A DNA stretch of 64,000 bases from Saccharothrix australiensis (GCF_003634935.1 NZ_RBXO01000001.1:3621501-3685500); one strand, 5' to 3'; shown: positions 17,237 to 26,315, counted from the first letter of the stretch. Notes: generated from the letters alone by a model not told the origin. Made by a program: numbers and translations.

Positions 17237-18187
17237 GTGCTGGAGATGCGGCGACTCCAGATATTGCACGAACTCCGCGCGCGGGGCACCCTGGTGGCCG
17301 TCGGCCAAGCCCTGTCGCTGTCCCCTTCAGGGGTGTCCCAACAACTCACCCTGCTGCAACGCGAGGTCGGGGTGCCGCTGGTGGAAAAGATCGGCCGGAA
17401 TGTCCGGCTCACCCCGGCGGGTGAACTGCTCGCCGAGCACGCCGAAGCGCTGCTCAACCGGCTGGAGGAGGCGGAGAACGACCTCGCCGCACGTGGCGGG
17501 CGCGTCACGGGCACGTTCCGGATCGGCGCGTTCGCCTCGGCCATCACCCGGCTGGTGGCGCCCTGCCTGCCCGCCCTCACCGTCCGGCACCCGAGCCTGC
17601 GCGTCGAGGTCGAGCACCACGAGACCGACCGGGCCCTGCACCGGCTCGCGCTCGGCGAGATCGACCTGGTGCTGGCCAACGAGTACGAGCACCTGCCCCG
17701 GCGGCGCGACCACCGGTTGGCCCACGAGCCGCTGCTGGTCGAGGCGGTGCGGGTCGCGCTGCCGCGCAGGCACACGCTGACCAGGCGTCCCGGCCCCATC
17801 CCGCTGGCCGAGCTGGCCCGCGCGGTGTGGGCGTCCGGTACGCAGAACACCAGCCACGCCTCGATGGTCACCAACCTGTGCAACCAGCTCGGCGGCTTCC
17901 ACCCCGACATCCGGCACCGCTCGGACGACCCCGGCGTGCTGCTCGCCCTGGTCGGCAAGGGTCGGGCGACGACGCTGGTGTCGCAGCTCGTCGACGCGGA
18001 GCTGGACCCGGCGATCGAGGTGCGCGACCTCGCGGACCACCAGCCGACGCGCAGGCTGCTCGCCTGGTTCCGCGCGTCCGCCGCCGTGCGCCCGGCCACC
18101 GCCGCCGTGCTGGGCGCCCTGCGCACCGTGGTCGCCAACACCCTGTCGCCGAATCCGTCAGCTGGGCTCAAGCGGACCGTTAAGTAA
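17237..18187 (+). CDS. LysR-family transcriptional regulator
   Basis: 316 aa. The HTH begins almost at residue 1 (VLEMRRLQILHELRARGTLV) and continues as SLSPSGVSQQLTLLQREVGV and LVEKIGRNVRLTPAG. An effector-binding domain follows from about 88 (GTFRIGAFASAITRLVAPCLP; EIDLVLANEYEHLP). The GTG at 17237 is chosen because it gives the compact LysR N-terminus and has GGGAG six nt upstream. It reads toward the tRNA-like gene and radical SAM gene and may control them. Confidence 0.9.
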   Translation: MLEMRRLQILHELRARGTLVAVGQALSLSPSGVSQQLTLLQREVGVPLVEKIGRNVRLTPAGELLAEHAEALLNRLEEAENDLAARGGRVTGTFRIGAFASAITRLVAPCLPALTVRHPSLRVEVEHHETDRALHRLALGEIDLVLANEYEHLPRRRDHRLAHEPLLVEAVRVALPRRHTLTRRPGPIPLAELARAVWASGTQNTSHASMVTNLCNQLGGFHPDIRHRSDDPGVLLALVGKGRATTLVSQLVDAELDPAIEVRDLADHQPTRRLLAWFRASAAVRPATAAVLGALRTVVANTLSPNPSAGLKRTVK

Positions 18188-18194
18188 TCCTCAC

Positions 18195-18226
18195 TTGACC
18201 GGCCCTTTTCCCCCTGGAAATATGTT
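18195..18226 (+). promoter_or_regulatory. Probable promoter for the tRNA-like/radical SAM unit
   Basis: TTGACC (18195-18200) is followed by an AT-rich AAATATGTT (18218-18226) at about 17-20 bp, in an otherwise GC-rich context just after the LysR stop. Transcription would begin shortly before the tRNA-like element at 18257. Confidence 0.45.
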
Positions 18227-18256
18227 GGGTGGTCGCCCGGAATTCATTTCCGATCG

Positions 18257-18343
18257 GCCGGGGTGGCGGAACTGGCAGACGCGGCCCGACTTATCGTCGG
18301 GTTGTCCCATTGGGACGTGGGGGTTCGATGCCCTCCCCCGGCA
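18257..18343 (+). tRNA. tRNA-Leu-like gene with expanded or degenerate anticodon loop
   Basis: 87 nt that fold as a class II tRNA. Perfect 7-bp acceptor GCCGGGG/CCCCGGC (18257-18263 with 18336-18342) with discriminator A. Leu-type D arm TGGCGGAACTGGCAGACGC. Long variable arm GTCCC-ATT-GGGAC, and T arm GGGGG-TTCGATG-CCCTC. CCA is not encoded. The anticodon arm is abnormal: pairing at the canonical place (18284-18288 with 18298-18302) leaves a 9-nt loop ACTTATCGT. Adding the A-T pair gives a 7-nt loop CTTATCG with anticodon TAT and a C at position 37. Neither is a normal leucine anticodon. It may be a pseudo-tRNA, a dedicated tRNA or an integration-site relic. It ends 52 nt before the radical SAM gene. 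Confidence 0.7.
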
Positions 18344-18395
18344 CGGCACTCGCGCGGTCACCGCGGCGCATTCCGCTCGGCGTCAGGGGAAGCAC

Positions 18396-20228
18396 ATGTC
18401 GACCCGTTCCACGGTGGTCCTCTCCTATCCGCCCGCGTCCAGCATCTGGCACCTGCCGATGGGCGTCGGATATCTGGCCGCGATTCTCGAAAGCCGCGGT
18501 CACGACGTCGTCCAGGAATACGGCTACGTCAAAGCCGTCGAGCACCTCCTGCGCGAGCACGGCGGTCCCGGCATGGCGCGGCACCTCGCCGTCGTCCGGG
18601 ACCCGGACAGCTCCGTCCTGGACCGGTACGACGCCCGCATGGCGTTCGAGACCACGACGGCCGGCCTCGGCGAGGGCGAGGGCTTCGCGGTCGAGCGCAA
18701 CAACGTGAAGTACGACTCGAAGCACTTCAAGGGCGGCGTCGCCGAACTGGTGGGGCTCCTGCGGCGGCGCGAGGACCACGTGTTCCACCGCTACTTCACC
18801 GAGGTCGAGGTGCCCCGCGCGGTGTCCCTGCGACCGGACCTGTACGGGATCAGCGTCGCCGACGAGCGGCAGCTGATCAGCGGCTGCGTGCTGGCCTCGC
18901 TGGTGAAGGAGGCGCTGCCGTCGACCACGGTCGTGCTCGGCGGCAACTACTGGTCCCGCGTCGTCGACGCCTTCCACGACCCGCTGTTCGCGGAGCTGTT
19001 CGACCACTGGGACGGCGTCGTCCACACCGAGGGGTTCCAGGCGATCACCCAGCTCGCCGACGGCGTTCCGCTCGCCGGCGTCGCGGGCCTGGTGTGGCGG
19101 GACGGCGACACCGTGCGGGTCAACGGCCGCGCCGCCACGCCGACGCCGTTCGAGGACCTGCCGACGCCCGTCTTCGCCGCCGACGCCCGCCAGTGGAGCC
19201 CGGACTTCGTGCCCCCGCTCTACACGTCGTCCAACTGCCCCATGCGCTGCTCGTTCTGCTCCATCGCCGCGGGCAGCGACACCTTCCTCGCCCGGCCGCG
19301 CGTGATGTCGGCGGCCCGCATCGCCGACCACGTGATGGCCCTGGGCGCGCACCGGTTCGACGTGCTCGACGAGTTCTTCACGATCTCCCGCCAGCTCGCC
19401 CTCGGCCGGGAGTTCGCCCGGCGCGGGTACCGGGCCACGTGGCAGTGCTACCTGACGATGAACGACAAGCTGGGCGACCCCGGGGTCTGCCGGGCCCTCG
19501 CCGACGCGGGCTGCGCCGCGGTGCAGCTCGGCCTGGAGTCGCTCGACCCGGACGTCCTGCGCCAGGAGGCCAAGTCCTGGAACCACCCGCGCAACTACGG
19601 CCGCATCCTGAAGAACCTGCACGACGCCGGGATACAGACGCACGTCTTCCTCATCGTCGGCATCCCGAACGAGCCGATCAACCAGAACCTGCGCTGGCTC
19701 GCGTTCCTGGAGGAGTGCGGCGAGCACATCCTCACCATCAAGAGCGGTCGCTACCGGCTGACCCGGCGCGCACCCGACGAGCAGCGGGCCAACGCGGGCG
19801 CGCTGCCCGGCATCCGGGCGTCGGCGACCGACGGGCAGCTGCTCAACCTCAACCGGGACCAGTTCTCCTACACCACCAACGGGTTGAGCCGCAAGCGCGT
19901 GGAGGCGGTGCGGGACCTGCTGGAGGAGGCGTGCCGGCGGCACTGGGCCTACCAGGTCACCTCGACGGTCCCGTGGTGGACCAACCGGGGCCGCTACACG
20001 CTCGCCGAGCTGCGCGACATGGCCCGGACGCTGGCCGCGCACCGGCCGGCGGAGCAGGCGCTGCCCGAGCGGCGGCTGCGCTTCGCGCTGAACAAGACGG
20101 CCTCCGCGATCCGCGAGGAGTGCGGCACCGACACGTGGTTCGCCTCCTACGACGACGCGCTGCGCACGTCTCGGGAGCTGATGGGCGACCTGGGCAGCGG
20201 TGCGGCGGCGCTCGCGGTCGCCCGGTGA
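18396..20228 (+). CDS. B12-binding-type radical SAM protein
   Basis: 610 aa. The N-terminal about 250 residues have the layout of cobalamin-binding radical SAM enzymes (YPPASSIWHLPMGVGYLAAI near 11; LRPDLYGISVADERQ; VVLGGNYWSRV near 185), but the DxHxxG cobalamin His loop is not evident, so base-off B12 binding or loss of B12 is possible. The radical SAM core has the cluster motif CPMRCSFC (Cys281, Cys285, Cys288), then AVQLGLESLDPDVL and HVFLIVGIPNEP. The C-terminal about 150 residues are helical. AGGGGA at 18385-18390 supports the ATG. Family chemistry includes methylation of unactivated carbons, ring contraction or thiolation. It is paired with a carboxylate-amine ligase 66 nt downstream and preceded by the tRNA-like gene. 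The product is unknown. Confidence 0.88.
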   Translation: MSTRSTVVLSYPPASSIWHLPMGVGYLAAILESRGHDVVQEYGYVKAVEHLLREHGGPGMARHLAVVRDPDSSVLDRYDARMAFETTTAGLGEGEGFAVERNNVKYDSKHFKGGVAELVGLLRRREDHVFHRYFTEVEVPRAVSLRPDLYGISVADERQLISGCVLASLVKEALPSTTVVLGGNYWSRVVDAFHDPLFAELFDHWDGVVHTEGFQAITQLADGVPLAGVAGLVWRDGDTVRVNGRAATPTPFEDLPTPVFAADARQWSPDFVPPLYTSSNCPMRCSFCSIAAGSDTFLARPRVMSAARIADHVMALGAHRFDVLDEFFTISRQLALGREFARRGYRATWQCYLTMNDKLGDPGVCRALADAGCAAVQLGLESLDPDVLRQEAKSWNHPRNYGRILKNLHDAGIQTHVFLIVGIPNEPINQNLRWLAFLEECGEHILTIKSGRYRLTRRAPDEQRANAGALPGIRASATDGQLLNLNRDQFSYTTNGLSRKRVEAVRDLLEEACRRHWAYQVTSTVPWWTNRGRYTLAELRDMARTLAAHRPAEQALPERRLRFALNKTASAIREECGTDTWFASYDDALRTSRELMGDLGSGAAALAVAR

Positions 20229-20294
20229 CGGCGTCGGTTCCGTCGATGGTGTGAGCGCGTTGGTCGTCGCGGCGCGCCGGTGCACAATCGGGCG

Positions 20295-21926
20295 ATGAAC
20301 GCGCCCCAGCCCGGCCGGGAGGTGGCCGCGCCGCCGGTCGCGGCCCTGCCCGCCGCCACGTTCGGCGGTGAACTCGAAGCGCTGGTGGTCGACGCCACCG
20401 GCGCGTTGGCCCCGATGTCGCCGGAGCTGCGGCGGGAGGCGGCCGCCCGCATCGCGGGGGAGACCCGCCTGCGCGGCGACCTGGACCTGCACGGCGAGTC
20501 CGCCGAGGTCGGCTGGGACCTCGTGCGCAGCACGCCGGAGCTGAACCTGGGCGTGCACGACGCGGTGACCGGTGTCGTCCGCTGGGCGCACCGGTCGGTG
20601 GCCCAGCTCAACCACGTCCTCCACGACGCCGGCCTCGGCCTGCTCGCGACGGCCTTCCACCCCCGCGCCACCGAGGAGGACTCGTACCGGCACGTCACCG
20701 ACAAGCCGCTGTACCGGCTCTTCCGGGGCACCTCCCAGGGGCCGGCCGCGACGGTGACCGAGGGGGAGCGGGCGATGCTCGCGGCGGCCTGGCCGGTCGA
20801 CCCCCACCGCGGCCGGGGTTTCGACCACACCGCGCCCGTCCCGACCGCGGGCGTCCACGTGTGGAACCGCACCGAGCCGGACACCGCCGGGTCGCACCTC
20901 GCCCTCGTCGCCGCGCTCGGCTGGCTGGTCAACCTGGTCACGGCCAACGGACCGCTCCGCCGCGGTCGGCTCGCGGCCCGCGACACCAGGCTGTCCGCCG
21001 TGGAGCGGATGCTCGCGCCGAGCCGGTTCCCCCGCGACGTGCTGCTGGCCGGGCCGCCGCCGCACCGGCCGCGCGGTCTCGCGGACTACCTGCGCTGGGT
21101 GCTGTCGTTCCGACCGCTGGCCGTCGCCGAGCCGGACGAGGCCGGGACCGCCTGGCAGCGCCCCCTCGCCGTCATACCGCCCGACGACGCGCCCGCGACC
21201 TGGAGCACGCTCGACTTCCTGGAGCTGGACCGGTGCCGCGTGGTCGGCCCCGACGGCGAGCCGAGGTGGGTGCGACCCCGGTTCGCCCACCTGTGCAACG
21301 GCGGCGACTGGTTCTACTGGCCCTCGACCGGCGGCCGGCTCCGCGTCCTCGCGCCGCGGCCCGAGGAGGTCGGGGCGCGTGACTTCGCCGAGGCCGTCCG
21401 CGCCGGGGACGACGCGGCGCTCGCCGACCTGCTCACGCGCGCCGGCGCGGCGGGGTGCGACGCCGGCGCGCTGTGCATCGAGGGCCGCGCGGCGGCGACC
21501 GTCCTGCCCTGCCCGCTGTGGGGCGAGCACGGCGACCGGTTCACCGCGGTGCCCTTCGTCCTCCAGACCGCGGTCCTGCGGGCCCACCACGAGATCTGGG
21601 AGGTGCTCGACCGGACCGGGTTGAGCTGGCGGGAGCTGACCGTCGACCTGCCCGCGCGGACGAACCGGATCGGCGGCTTCGGGGCGAGGATCGGACCCGT
21701 GGCGGTCCGGGACCTGGCCCGCGAGGTGTGGCGCGTCGCGGCCCGCGCGCTCACGGCGGCGGAGCTGGCGCTGGTCGGTGACACGGTCGACGTGGTGCTG
21801 GAGCGGGCGAAGGCGCCCGCCGAGCTGCAACTGGACTTCCTGGCGGACCGCACGCGGCGCGGCGACCCCGCCCCGGACGCGGTCGACGCGCTGCTGGAGG
21901 TGCTCCGGGTGCCGCTCACCCCTTGA
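20295..21926 (+). CDS. Carboxylate-amine ligase of the glutamate-cysteine ligase (GCS2) superfamily
   Basis: 543 aa. The opening FGGELEALVVDATG (about 24-37) corresponds to the Mg/ATP-binding FGxExE strand of GCS2-type ligases. It is followed by STPELNLGV, HDAGLGLLATAFHPRA (about 117-132), the metal/substrate strand TAGVHVW (about 184-190), and LVTANGPLRRGRLAARDTRL (about 215-234), which matches the family's ALSANSP...R segment. These enzymes use ATP to join the side-chain or alpha carboxylate of an amino acid to an amine. The C-terminal about 200 residues are an extension not typical of EgtA or YbdK. Assignment is by motif order; acceptor and donor are unknown. It converges on the P450 stop 18 nt away. 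Confidence 0.68.
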   Translation: MNAPQPGREVAAPPVAALPAATFGGELEALVVDATGALAPMSPELRREAAARIAGETRLRGDLDLHGESAEVGWDLVRSTPELNLGVHDAVTGVVRWAHRSVAQLNHVLHDAGLGLLATAFHPRATEEDSYRHVTDKPLYRLFRGTSQGPAATVTEGERAMLAAAWPVDPHRGRGFDHTAPVPTAGVHVWNRTEPDTAGSHLALVAALGWLVNLVTANGPLRRGRLAARDTRLSAVERMLAPSRFPRDVLLAGPPPHRPRGLADYLRWVLSFRPLAVAEPDEAGTAWQRPLAVIPPDDAPATWSTLDFLELDRCRVVGPDGEPRWVRPRFAHLCNGGDWFYWPSTGGRLRVLAPRPEEVGARDFAEAVRAGDDAALADLLTRAGAAGCDAGALCIEGRAAATVLPCPLWGEHGDRFTAVPFVLQTAVLRAHHEIWEVLDRTGLSWRELTVDLPARTNRIGGFGARIGPVAVRDLAREVWRVAARALTAAELALVGDTVDVVLERAKAPAELQLDFLADRTRRGDPAPDAVDALLEVLRVPLTP

Positions 21927-21944
21927 CCGCACGCCGCACGGGCG

Positions 21945-23165
21945 TCACCACGCCACGGGAAGCGCTTCCACGCCGTAGACGAAAGCGTCGTGCTTGAACA
22001 CGAGGTCGGCGAAGTCGACGGCGAGGCGGAGGCCGGGCAGCCGCCGGTAGAGGGTGCGGTAGACGACCTCCAGCTCCAGCCGGGCGAGCGGCTGGCCCAG
22101 GCACTGGTGGACGCCGAAGCCGAACGCGAGGTGGTGGCGCCCGTGCCGGGTGATGTCGAGGCGGTCGGGGTCCGGGAACGCCAGGGGGTCGCGGTTGGCC
22201 AGCTCGCCCGGCAGGACCAGCGCCTCGCCCGCCCGGACGGGCAGGCCGCCGACCAGCATGTCCTCGGTGGCCACGCGGCGGCGGCCGGTGTGGGTGACGT
22301 TGAGGTAGCGCAACGTCTCCTCGACCGCGCGGGTGGCGACACCCGGGTCGGCGGAGTCGCGCAGCAGCGCCAGCTGGTCCGGGTGCCGCAACAGCAGCAG
22401 GGTGCCGAGCGCGATCATGTTCGCGGTGGTCTCGTGCCCGGCGACCAGCAGCAGCACGGCCATCTCGGCGGCCTGCCGCAGGTCCAGCTCGCCGGCCGCG
22501 ACCCGCGCGCCCACCCGGGACAGCAGGTCGCCACCCGTGCCGCCGACCTTCGACTCGACCATGCCGGCCAGGTACCGCTCCAGTCGCCGCGACGCCCGCG
22601 TCCGCTGCTCGGCCGAGGCCCGGCGGTCGAACACGGTCCTGCTGGTGGCCTGGAAGAAGTCGTGGTCGGCGTAGGGCACGTCGAGCATCGTGCAGATCAC
22701 CAGCGACGGCACCGGGAGCGCGAACGCCTCGACCAGGTCGGCCGGGTTCGGCCCGGCGACCATCGCGTCCAGCGCGTCGTCCACGACCCGCTGCACCACC
22801 GGGCGCAGCGCGGCGACGTTCCGGACGGTGAACGCCGGGCCCACCATGCGCCGCAGGCGGGCGTGCTCGGGGTCGTCCATGCCGATGAAGCTCATCAGCC
22901 CGTTGCCCGGCGCCACGCGCGGGTACTCCGGCCGGTCGATGTCGGCGCTGACCCGCCGATCACCGAGCACCGCGCGCTGGTCGGCGTACCGGGTGACCAG
23001 CCACGGCGTGCTGCCGTCCCAGATGCGCACGCGCGCGAGCGGTGCGCGGTCCCGGAGCTCGCACAGCCGAGGCGGCGGGTCGAACGGGCACTCGGCGGCC
23101 CGCCGCATCGGGAACTCGGGCACCCCGTCCTCCCGGCGACCGCCCGGGTCAGACGTGCTCGTCAT
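21945..23165 (-). CDS. Cytochrome P450 (canonical)
   Basis: 406 aa. I-helix LLVAGHETTANM, K-helix EETLR, and heme loop FGFGVHQCLG with Cys355 are all present, so it should be catalytically competent with ferredoxin partners. The ATG at 23165 has GGAGG close upstream, which rules out longer in-frame starts. It faces the ligase gene tail to tail and may belong to the radical SAM/ligase locus or stand alone. It resembles the CYP105/107-type tailoring P450s in general layout only. Confidence 0.92.
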   Translation of the reverse strand: MTSTSDPGGRREDGVPEFPMRRAAECPFDPPPRLCELRDRAPLARVRIWDGSTPWLVTRYADQRAVLGDRRVSADIDRPEYPRVAPGNGLMSFIGMDDPEHARLRRMVGPAFTVRNVAALRPVVQRVVDDALDAMVAGPNPADLVEAFALPVPSLVICTMLDVPYADHDFFQATSRTVFDRRASAEQRTRASRRLERYLAGMVESKVGGTGGDLLSRVGARVAAGELDLRQAAEMAVLLLVAGHETTANMIALGTLLLLRHPDQLALLRDSADPGVATRAVEETLRYLNVTHTGRRRVATEDMLVGGLPVRAGEALVLPGELANRDPLAFPDPDRLDITRHGRHHLAFGFGVHQCLGQPLARLELEVVYRTLYRRLPGLRLAVDFADLVFKHDAFVYGVEALPVAW

Positions 23166-23539
23166 CGCCCTCCTTCCGGTGCGGTCGCGAAGGATGCCCG
23201 CACCTGCGGGGCGCAATCGCGCGGACGGCACTCCGCGGTCCGCCGGGTAATGCCGCACGCCCCCGCGGAACGAGTGCCGGACAGCTCCGGCGGCCCGCGT
23301 CACCGCACAACGCTTCGACCACGGACTCGACCCAGGCATACACCCGACCGGCTCACCACCACAAGGCAGTCGTCGTGCCGTATCCGGAAAACCACCGGCG
23401 TCGATTGGCTTTGGCGGCACCGCGTTGTCGGACGCGCCCTGATGCGCGATGCCCGGCGCACGGCCTGACAGGTGAAGGGGCCTGCCGGGCCGTGCGCCGA
23501 GTCGAGGGTCCGGTGTTCCGGCCCGTCGGACGCCCGCGG
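23166..23539. other. Intergenic stretch without a supported gene
   Basis: About 370 bp between the P450 start and the 3' end of the lectin/VCBS gene. No coding frame with family resemblance and no strong hairpin is seen. The P450 promoter must lie in its left part. Confidence 0.6.
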
Positions 23540-25351
23540 TTACCGGGTCATGAACCGGCGCACCAGGTTCCGGGCCACGTACACCCCCGGCCCGCCGAAC
23601 CCGACGACGTCGACGCGGCCGTCACCGGTGACGTCGGCCAGGAACCGGGGGTGCCGGTCGACCCGCCACCCGCCGGCCTCGTCGGCGTGCCCGAACCCCC
23701 GGCACACCAGCCGCGCCTGGTCGAACGCGCCACCGCCGCGGCCGGGCGACACCCACACCCCCTCGTCGCCGAACCCGACGACGTCGAGGTTGCCGTCGCC
23801 GGTGAGGTCGGCCAGGAGCCGGAGGTGCCTGTCGGCCGTCCACCCCTGGGCGCGCCCGAAGTCGTTCAGGACGAGTTCGGCCTCGCCGAACGCCCCGTCG
23901 GCCCGCCCGCGCGACACCACGACGCCCTGCGGACCGAACCCCACGATGTCCAGGGGCCCGCCGGCGGTGGTCCTGAGCAGGAACCGGGGGTGCTCCTCGA
24001 CCGACACCCACCCCTGGTCGACCCCGAAGTCGTCGAGGACGAACACGGGTTCGGCGAACTTCCCCTCCTCGTCCTGGTGCGACACCCAGACGCCGTCGTC
24101 GTGGAAGCCGACGACGTCGACGCGGCCGTCGCCGGTGGTGTCCACGAGGAAGCGCGGGTGCCGCTCGGCGTGCCACCCGCCGGCCTGCACGCCGTACCCG
24201 AACGCCTGGAGTGCCGGTGCACCCGTCACGGGGGCGAACTTGCCGTGCTCGTCCTGGCGGGCCACCCGGAGGCCGTCGTCGTGGAAGCCGACGACGTCGA
24301 CGCGGCCGTCGCCGGTGGTGTCGACCAGGAAGCGGGGGTGCCGCTCGGCGTGCCACTCCCCGGCCTGCTTGCCGTGCCCGAACGCCCGGACGGCCGGCTC
24401 GTTGCCCCACGGCGCGAACTTCCCGTCCTCGCCCTGCCGCGCCACCCGCACGCCGTCGCCGGCGAGCACGACGACGTCGAGCCGGCCCGAGCCGGTGGTG
24501 TCCACCAGGCACCAGAGGTCGCCGCGGCGCGAGTCGTCGTTGGGCGCCGTGTACGGCAGCAGGACGCGTTCGGTGTCCTCGAACGTGCCGTCGCCCCGGC
24601 CGGCGGACGCCACGACCCCTTTCGCGGGCTTGATCCCGACGAGGTCCACCCGGCCCTGCCCGGTGACGTCGGCGAGGAACCGCGCGCCGGCCCGCAGGCC
24701 GTGCCCACCGCCCGGGGGGCGGGTGTCCCACACCCCGGCCTCGTCACCGCCGAACCGGCCGAGCACCAGCCGCATGTCGCTGAACGACGGCGTCGCGTCG
24801 GGCGTCGGCCGCAGCGCGGTCGAGCGGACCAGCCGCCAGGACCGGCGGCCGTTCCAGTGGCTCGCCGACGCCCACCGCAGCGCGGGCTCCGCGGTGCGCT
24901 CGGGCTCGGCGGGGACGAACCGCCACCGCTGGCTCTCCGCGCCGTCGTCGTGCTCGCGCAGGACGACCCGGGGGTTGTCCTGCCCCGCGGCGAGGTCGAG
25001 GACGGCGCCGCCGTTCACGCACTCGACGCGGTAGAGGTCCGCCTCGCCCTCCACGGCGATGACGCGCCACTGCTGGCCCGGCCCGCCGTTGGCGGCCCAC
25101 TGGCGCGCCCTCCGGTCCGCGACGGCGGGGTTGTCGAGCACCTTGCCGCTGCTCGCGTCGCGGATCACGTACGCCCGGTCCTCCCGCGCCTGCACGGGCA
25201 CGAGCTGCCAGCGCTGCGGGTCCGGGCCGCCGGCGGGGTGGTCGCGGACGACCAGCGCGCCGTCCGCGCTCGTCGGCGACTCCGCGCCGAGGGTCTTCTT
25301 CGTGGCGGCGTTGACGATGGCCACCTTGAGGTGTTCCGTGGGCACGGGCAT
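23540..25351 (-). CDS. Ricin-type lectin fused to FG-GAP/VCBS beta-propeller
   Basis: 603 aa. Residues 1 to about 150 are ricin-B/RICIN-like beta-trefoil repeats (DPQRWQLVPVQ, PGQQWRVIAV, ESQRWRFVPA, the QxW pattern). Residues about 190-600 contain about eight FG-GAP/VCBS blades, each with a calcium-type DxTGDGRVDVVGF segment (LVDTTGDGRVDVVGF twice, LADVTGDGRVDVVGF once). Two blades are nearly identical, indicating recent duplication. No signal peptide is visible (MPVPTEHLKVAIVNAATKK). Such proteins bind glycans. It heads away from the divergent promoter region it shares with the pore-former, behind the probable trefoil gene. Confidence 0.85.
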   Translation of the reverse strand: MPVPTEHLKVAIVNAATKKTLGAESPTSADGALVVRDHPAGGPDPQRWQLVPVQAREDRAYVIRDASSGKVLDNPAVADRRARQWAANGGPGQQWRVIAVEGEADLYRVECVNGGAVLDLAAGQDNPRVVLREHDDGAESQRWRFVPAEPERTAEPALRWASASHWNGRRSWRLVRSTALRPTPDATPSFSDMRLVLGRFGGDEAGVWDTRPPGGGHGLRAGARFLADVTGQGRVDLVGIKPAKGVVASAGRGDGTFEDTERVLLPYTAPNDDSRRGDLWCLVDTTGSGRLDVVVLAGDGVRVARQGEDGKFAPWGNEPAVRAFGHGKQAGEWHAERHPRFLVDTTGDGRVDVVGFHDDGLRVARQDEHGKFAPVTGAPALQAFGYGVQAGGWHAERHPRFLVDTTGDGRVDVVGFHDDGVWVSHQDEEGKFAEPVFVLDDFGVDQGWVSVEEHPRFLLRTTAGGPLDIVGFGPQGVVVSRGRADGAFGEAELVLNDFGRAQGWTADRHLRLLADLTGDGNLDVVGFGDEGVWVSPGRGGGAFDQARLVCRGFGHADEAGGWRVDRHPRFLADVTGDGRVDVVGFGGPGVYVARNLVRRFMTR

Positions 25352-25415
25352 CGATGCCCCTTCCGGGCGGTGCGGCCATTGGCTCTGGACGGGTTCGCGC
25401 GTCGGCGGGCGCGGC

Positions 25416-26135
25416 TCACGTGAAGACGTGGTGGTAGGGGACGCCCCACTCGTTCGGCAGCCGGGGGTAGAAGGTGTTGATCACCGTCCCGGTGAAGTCA
25501 CCGCCCCAGTTGTAGGTGACGCGGGCCTCGGCGTTCGCCGCCACCGCGTGGTCCTTGAACCCGAGGATGGCGTCGGGGTGGGTGATCGGCACGAAGGTCA
25601 CCCCGCCCCAGGGCGTGACCGTGACGACCCAGAGCTGGGTGTCCTCGGGCGCGCCGTTGCGGCCGCGCCACTTCTCGCCGACCTTGCCCGGCAGCCCGAC
25701 CTGGAGGGCGTCCGCCTGGCTCTTGGGCGCGTCCTGGTGGACCGTGATGCGCCGCCGCTTCGGCTTCGGCGCGCCGTCGTCACCGACGCCGGCGGGCGCC
25801 GCGCCGGGAGCGGCCGGCTTGTCCGTGACCTGGCCGGCGGCGCTCTCGATGAAGTACAGCGGTCGCTGCGCGAAGAAGCCGCCGGGCGTGATGTGCCAGA
25901 GGTGGCCGCGCCGGTCCTTGGTCTCGGGGTCGAGCGTGGTGGCGAGCTGGACCCCCTGGTCGTGGCTCTCCTCCTTCAGGTTGACGGGTCGGAGGTAGCC
26001 GCCGTTGAAGGCGTGGACGAGCATGACCGGCCGGTTCTCGACCAACGCCGCCACGATGGCGTTGTCGTGGCTGTTCACCGGTACCGGTCCGCCGACCACC
26101 AGATCCGCCAGTGGAGTGCGTTCCTGGGTGTACAT
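25416..26135 (-). CDS. Protein of unknown function, possibly beta-trefoil-like
   Basis: 239 aa. The N-terminal half (NAIVAALVENRPVMLVHAFN, GHLWHITPGGFFAQRPLYF) looks like a lectin-type beta-trefoil or a related all-beta fold. A Pro/Ala/Lys linker PKPKRRR near 130 follows, then LWVVTVTPWGGVTFVPITHP and a Trp/Tyr-rich end. No signal peptide. The ATG at 26135 is chosen over a start 33 nt upstream because a GGTGAGG purine stretch precedes it at normal spacing. It is 64 bp upstream of the lectin/VCBS gene in the same direction and divergent from the aerolysin-like gene. Confidence 0.6.
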   Translation of the reverse strand: MYTQERTPLADLVVGGPVPVNSHDNAIVAALVENRPVMLVHAFNGGYLRPVNLKEESHDQGVQLATTLDPETKDRRGHLWHITPGGFFAQRPLYFIESAAGQVTDKPAAPGAAPAGVGDDGAPKPKRRRITVHQDAPKSQADALQVGLPGKVGEKWRGRNGAPEDTQLWVVTVTPWGGVTFVPITHPDAILGFKDHAVAANAEARVTYNWGGDFTGTVINTFYPRLPNEWGVPYHHVFT

Positions 26136-26280
26136 CGTGGACACCTCACCTGTTCTGGGTGTGAGCACGGCGCATCGAATGCTCGATGCGGGGATCGGGG
26201 GCGACGCGTCGACGACTTCGCGATCCGGAACGCCGAAGTCCGACGCGCGATCGGGGTGGGCACGCGATCGGATGTCACCA

Positions 26281-26315
26281 GGTATACCGCACGACGAAAA
26301 TACCGGTCAGTATTT
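26281..26315. promoter_or_regulatory. Palindromes in the divergent lectin/pore-former intergenic region
   Basis: The 492-bp gap 26136-26627 is less GC-rich than its surroundings. It holds GGTATACC (26281-26288) and AAATAC-N6-GTATTT (26298-26315), plausible regulator sites, and a TAGCGT -10-like box (26551-26556) with TGGTCC 17 bp upstream, oriented toward the aerolysin-like gene. No coding frame in the gap is convincing. Confidence 0.45.

Noticed and set aside
18257-18343. Ordinary tRNA-Leu
   Set aside because: The anticodon loop cannot be folded with a leucine anticodon in a standard 7-nt loop, so it is reported as tRNA-Leu-like.
18291-21932. Very long open frame (over 1200 codons) on the minus strand
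   Set aside because: It is antisense to the radical SAM and ligase genes and covers the tRNA-like element. Composition is the low-complexity Arg/Gly/Val/Gln type produced by GC-rich antisense frames, with no motif.
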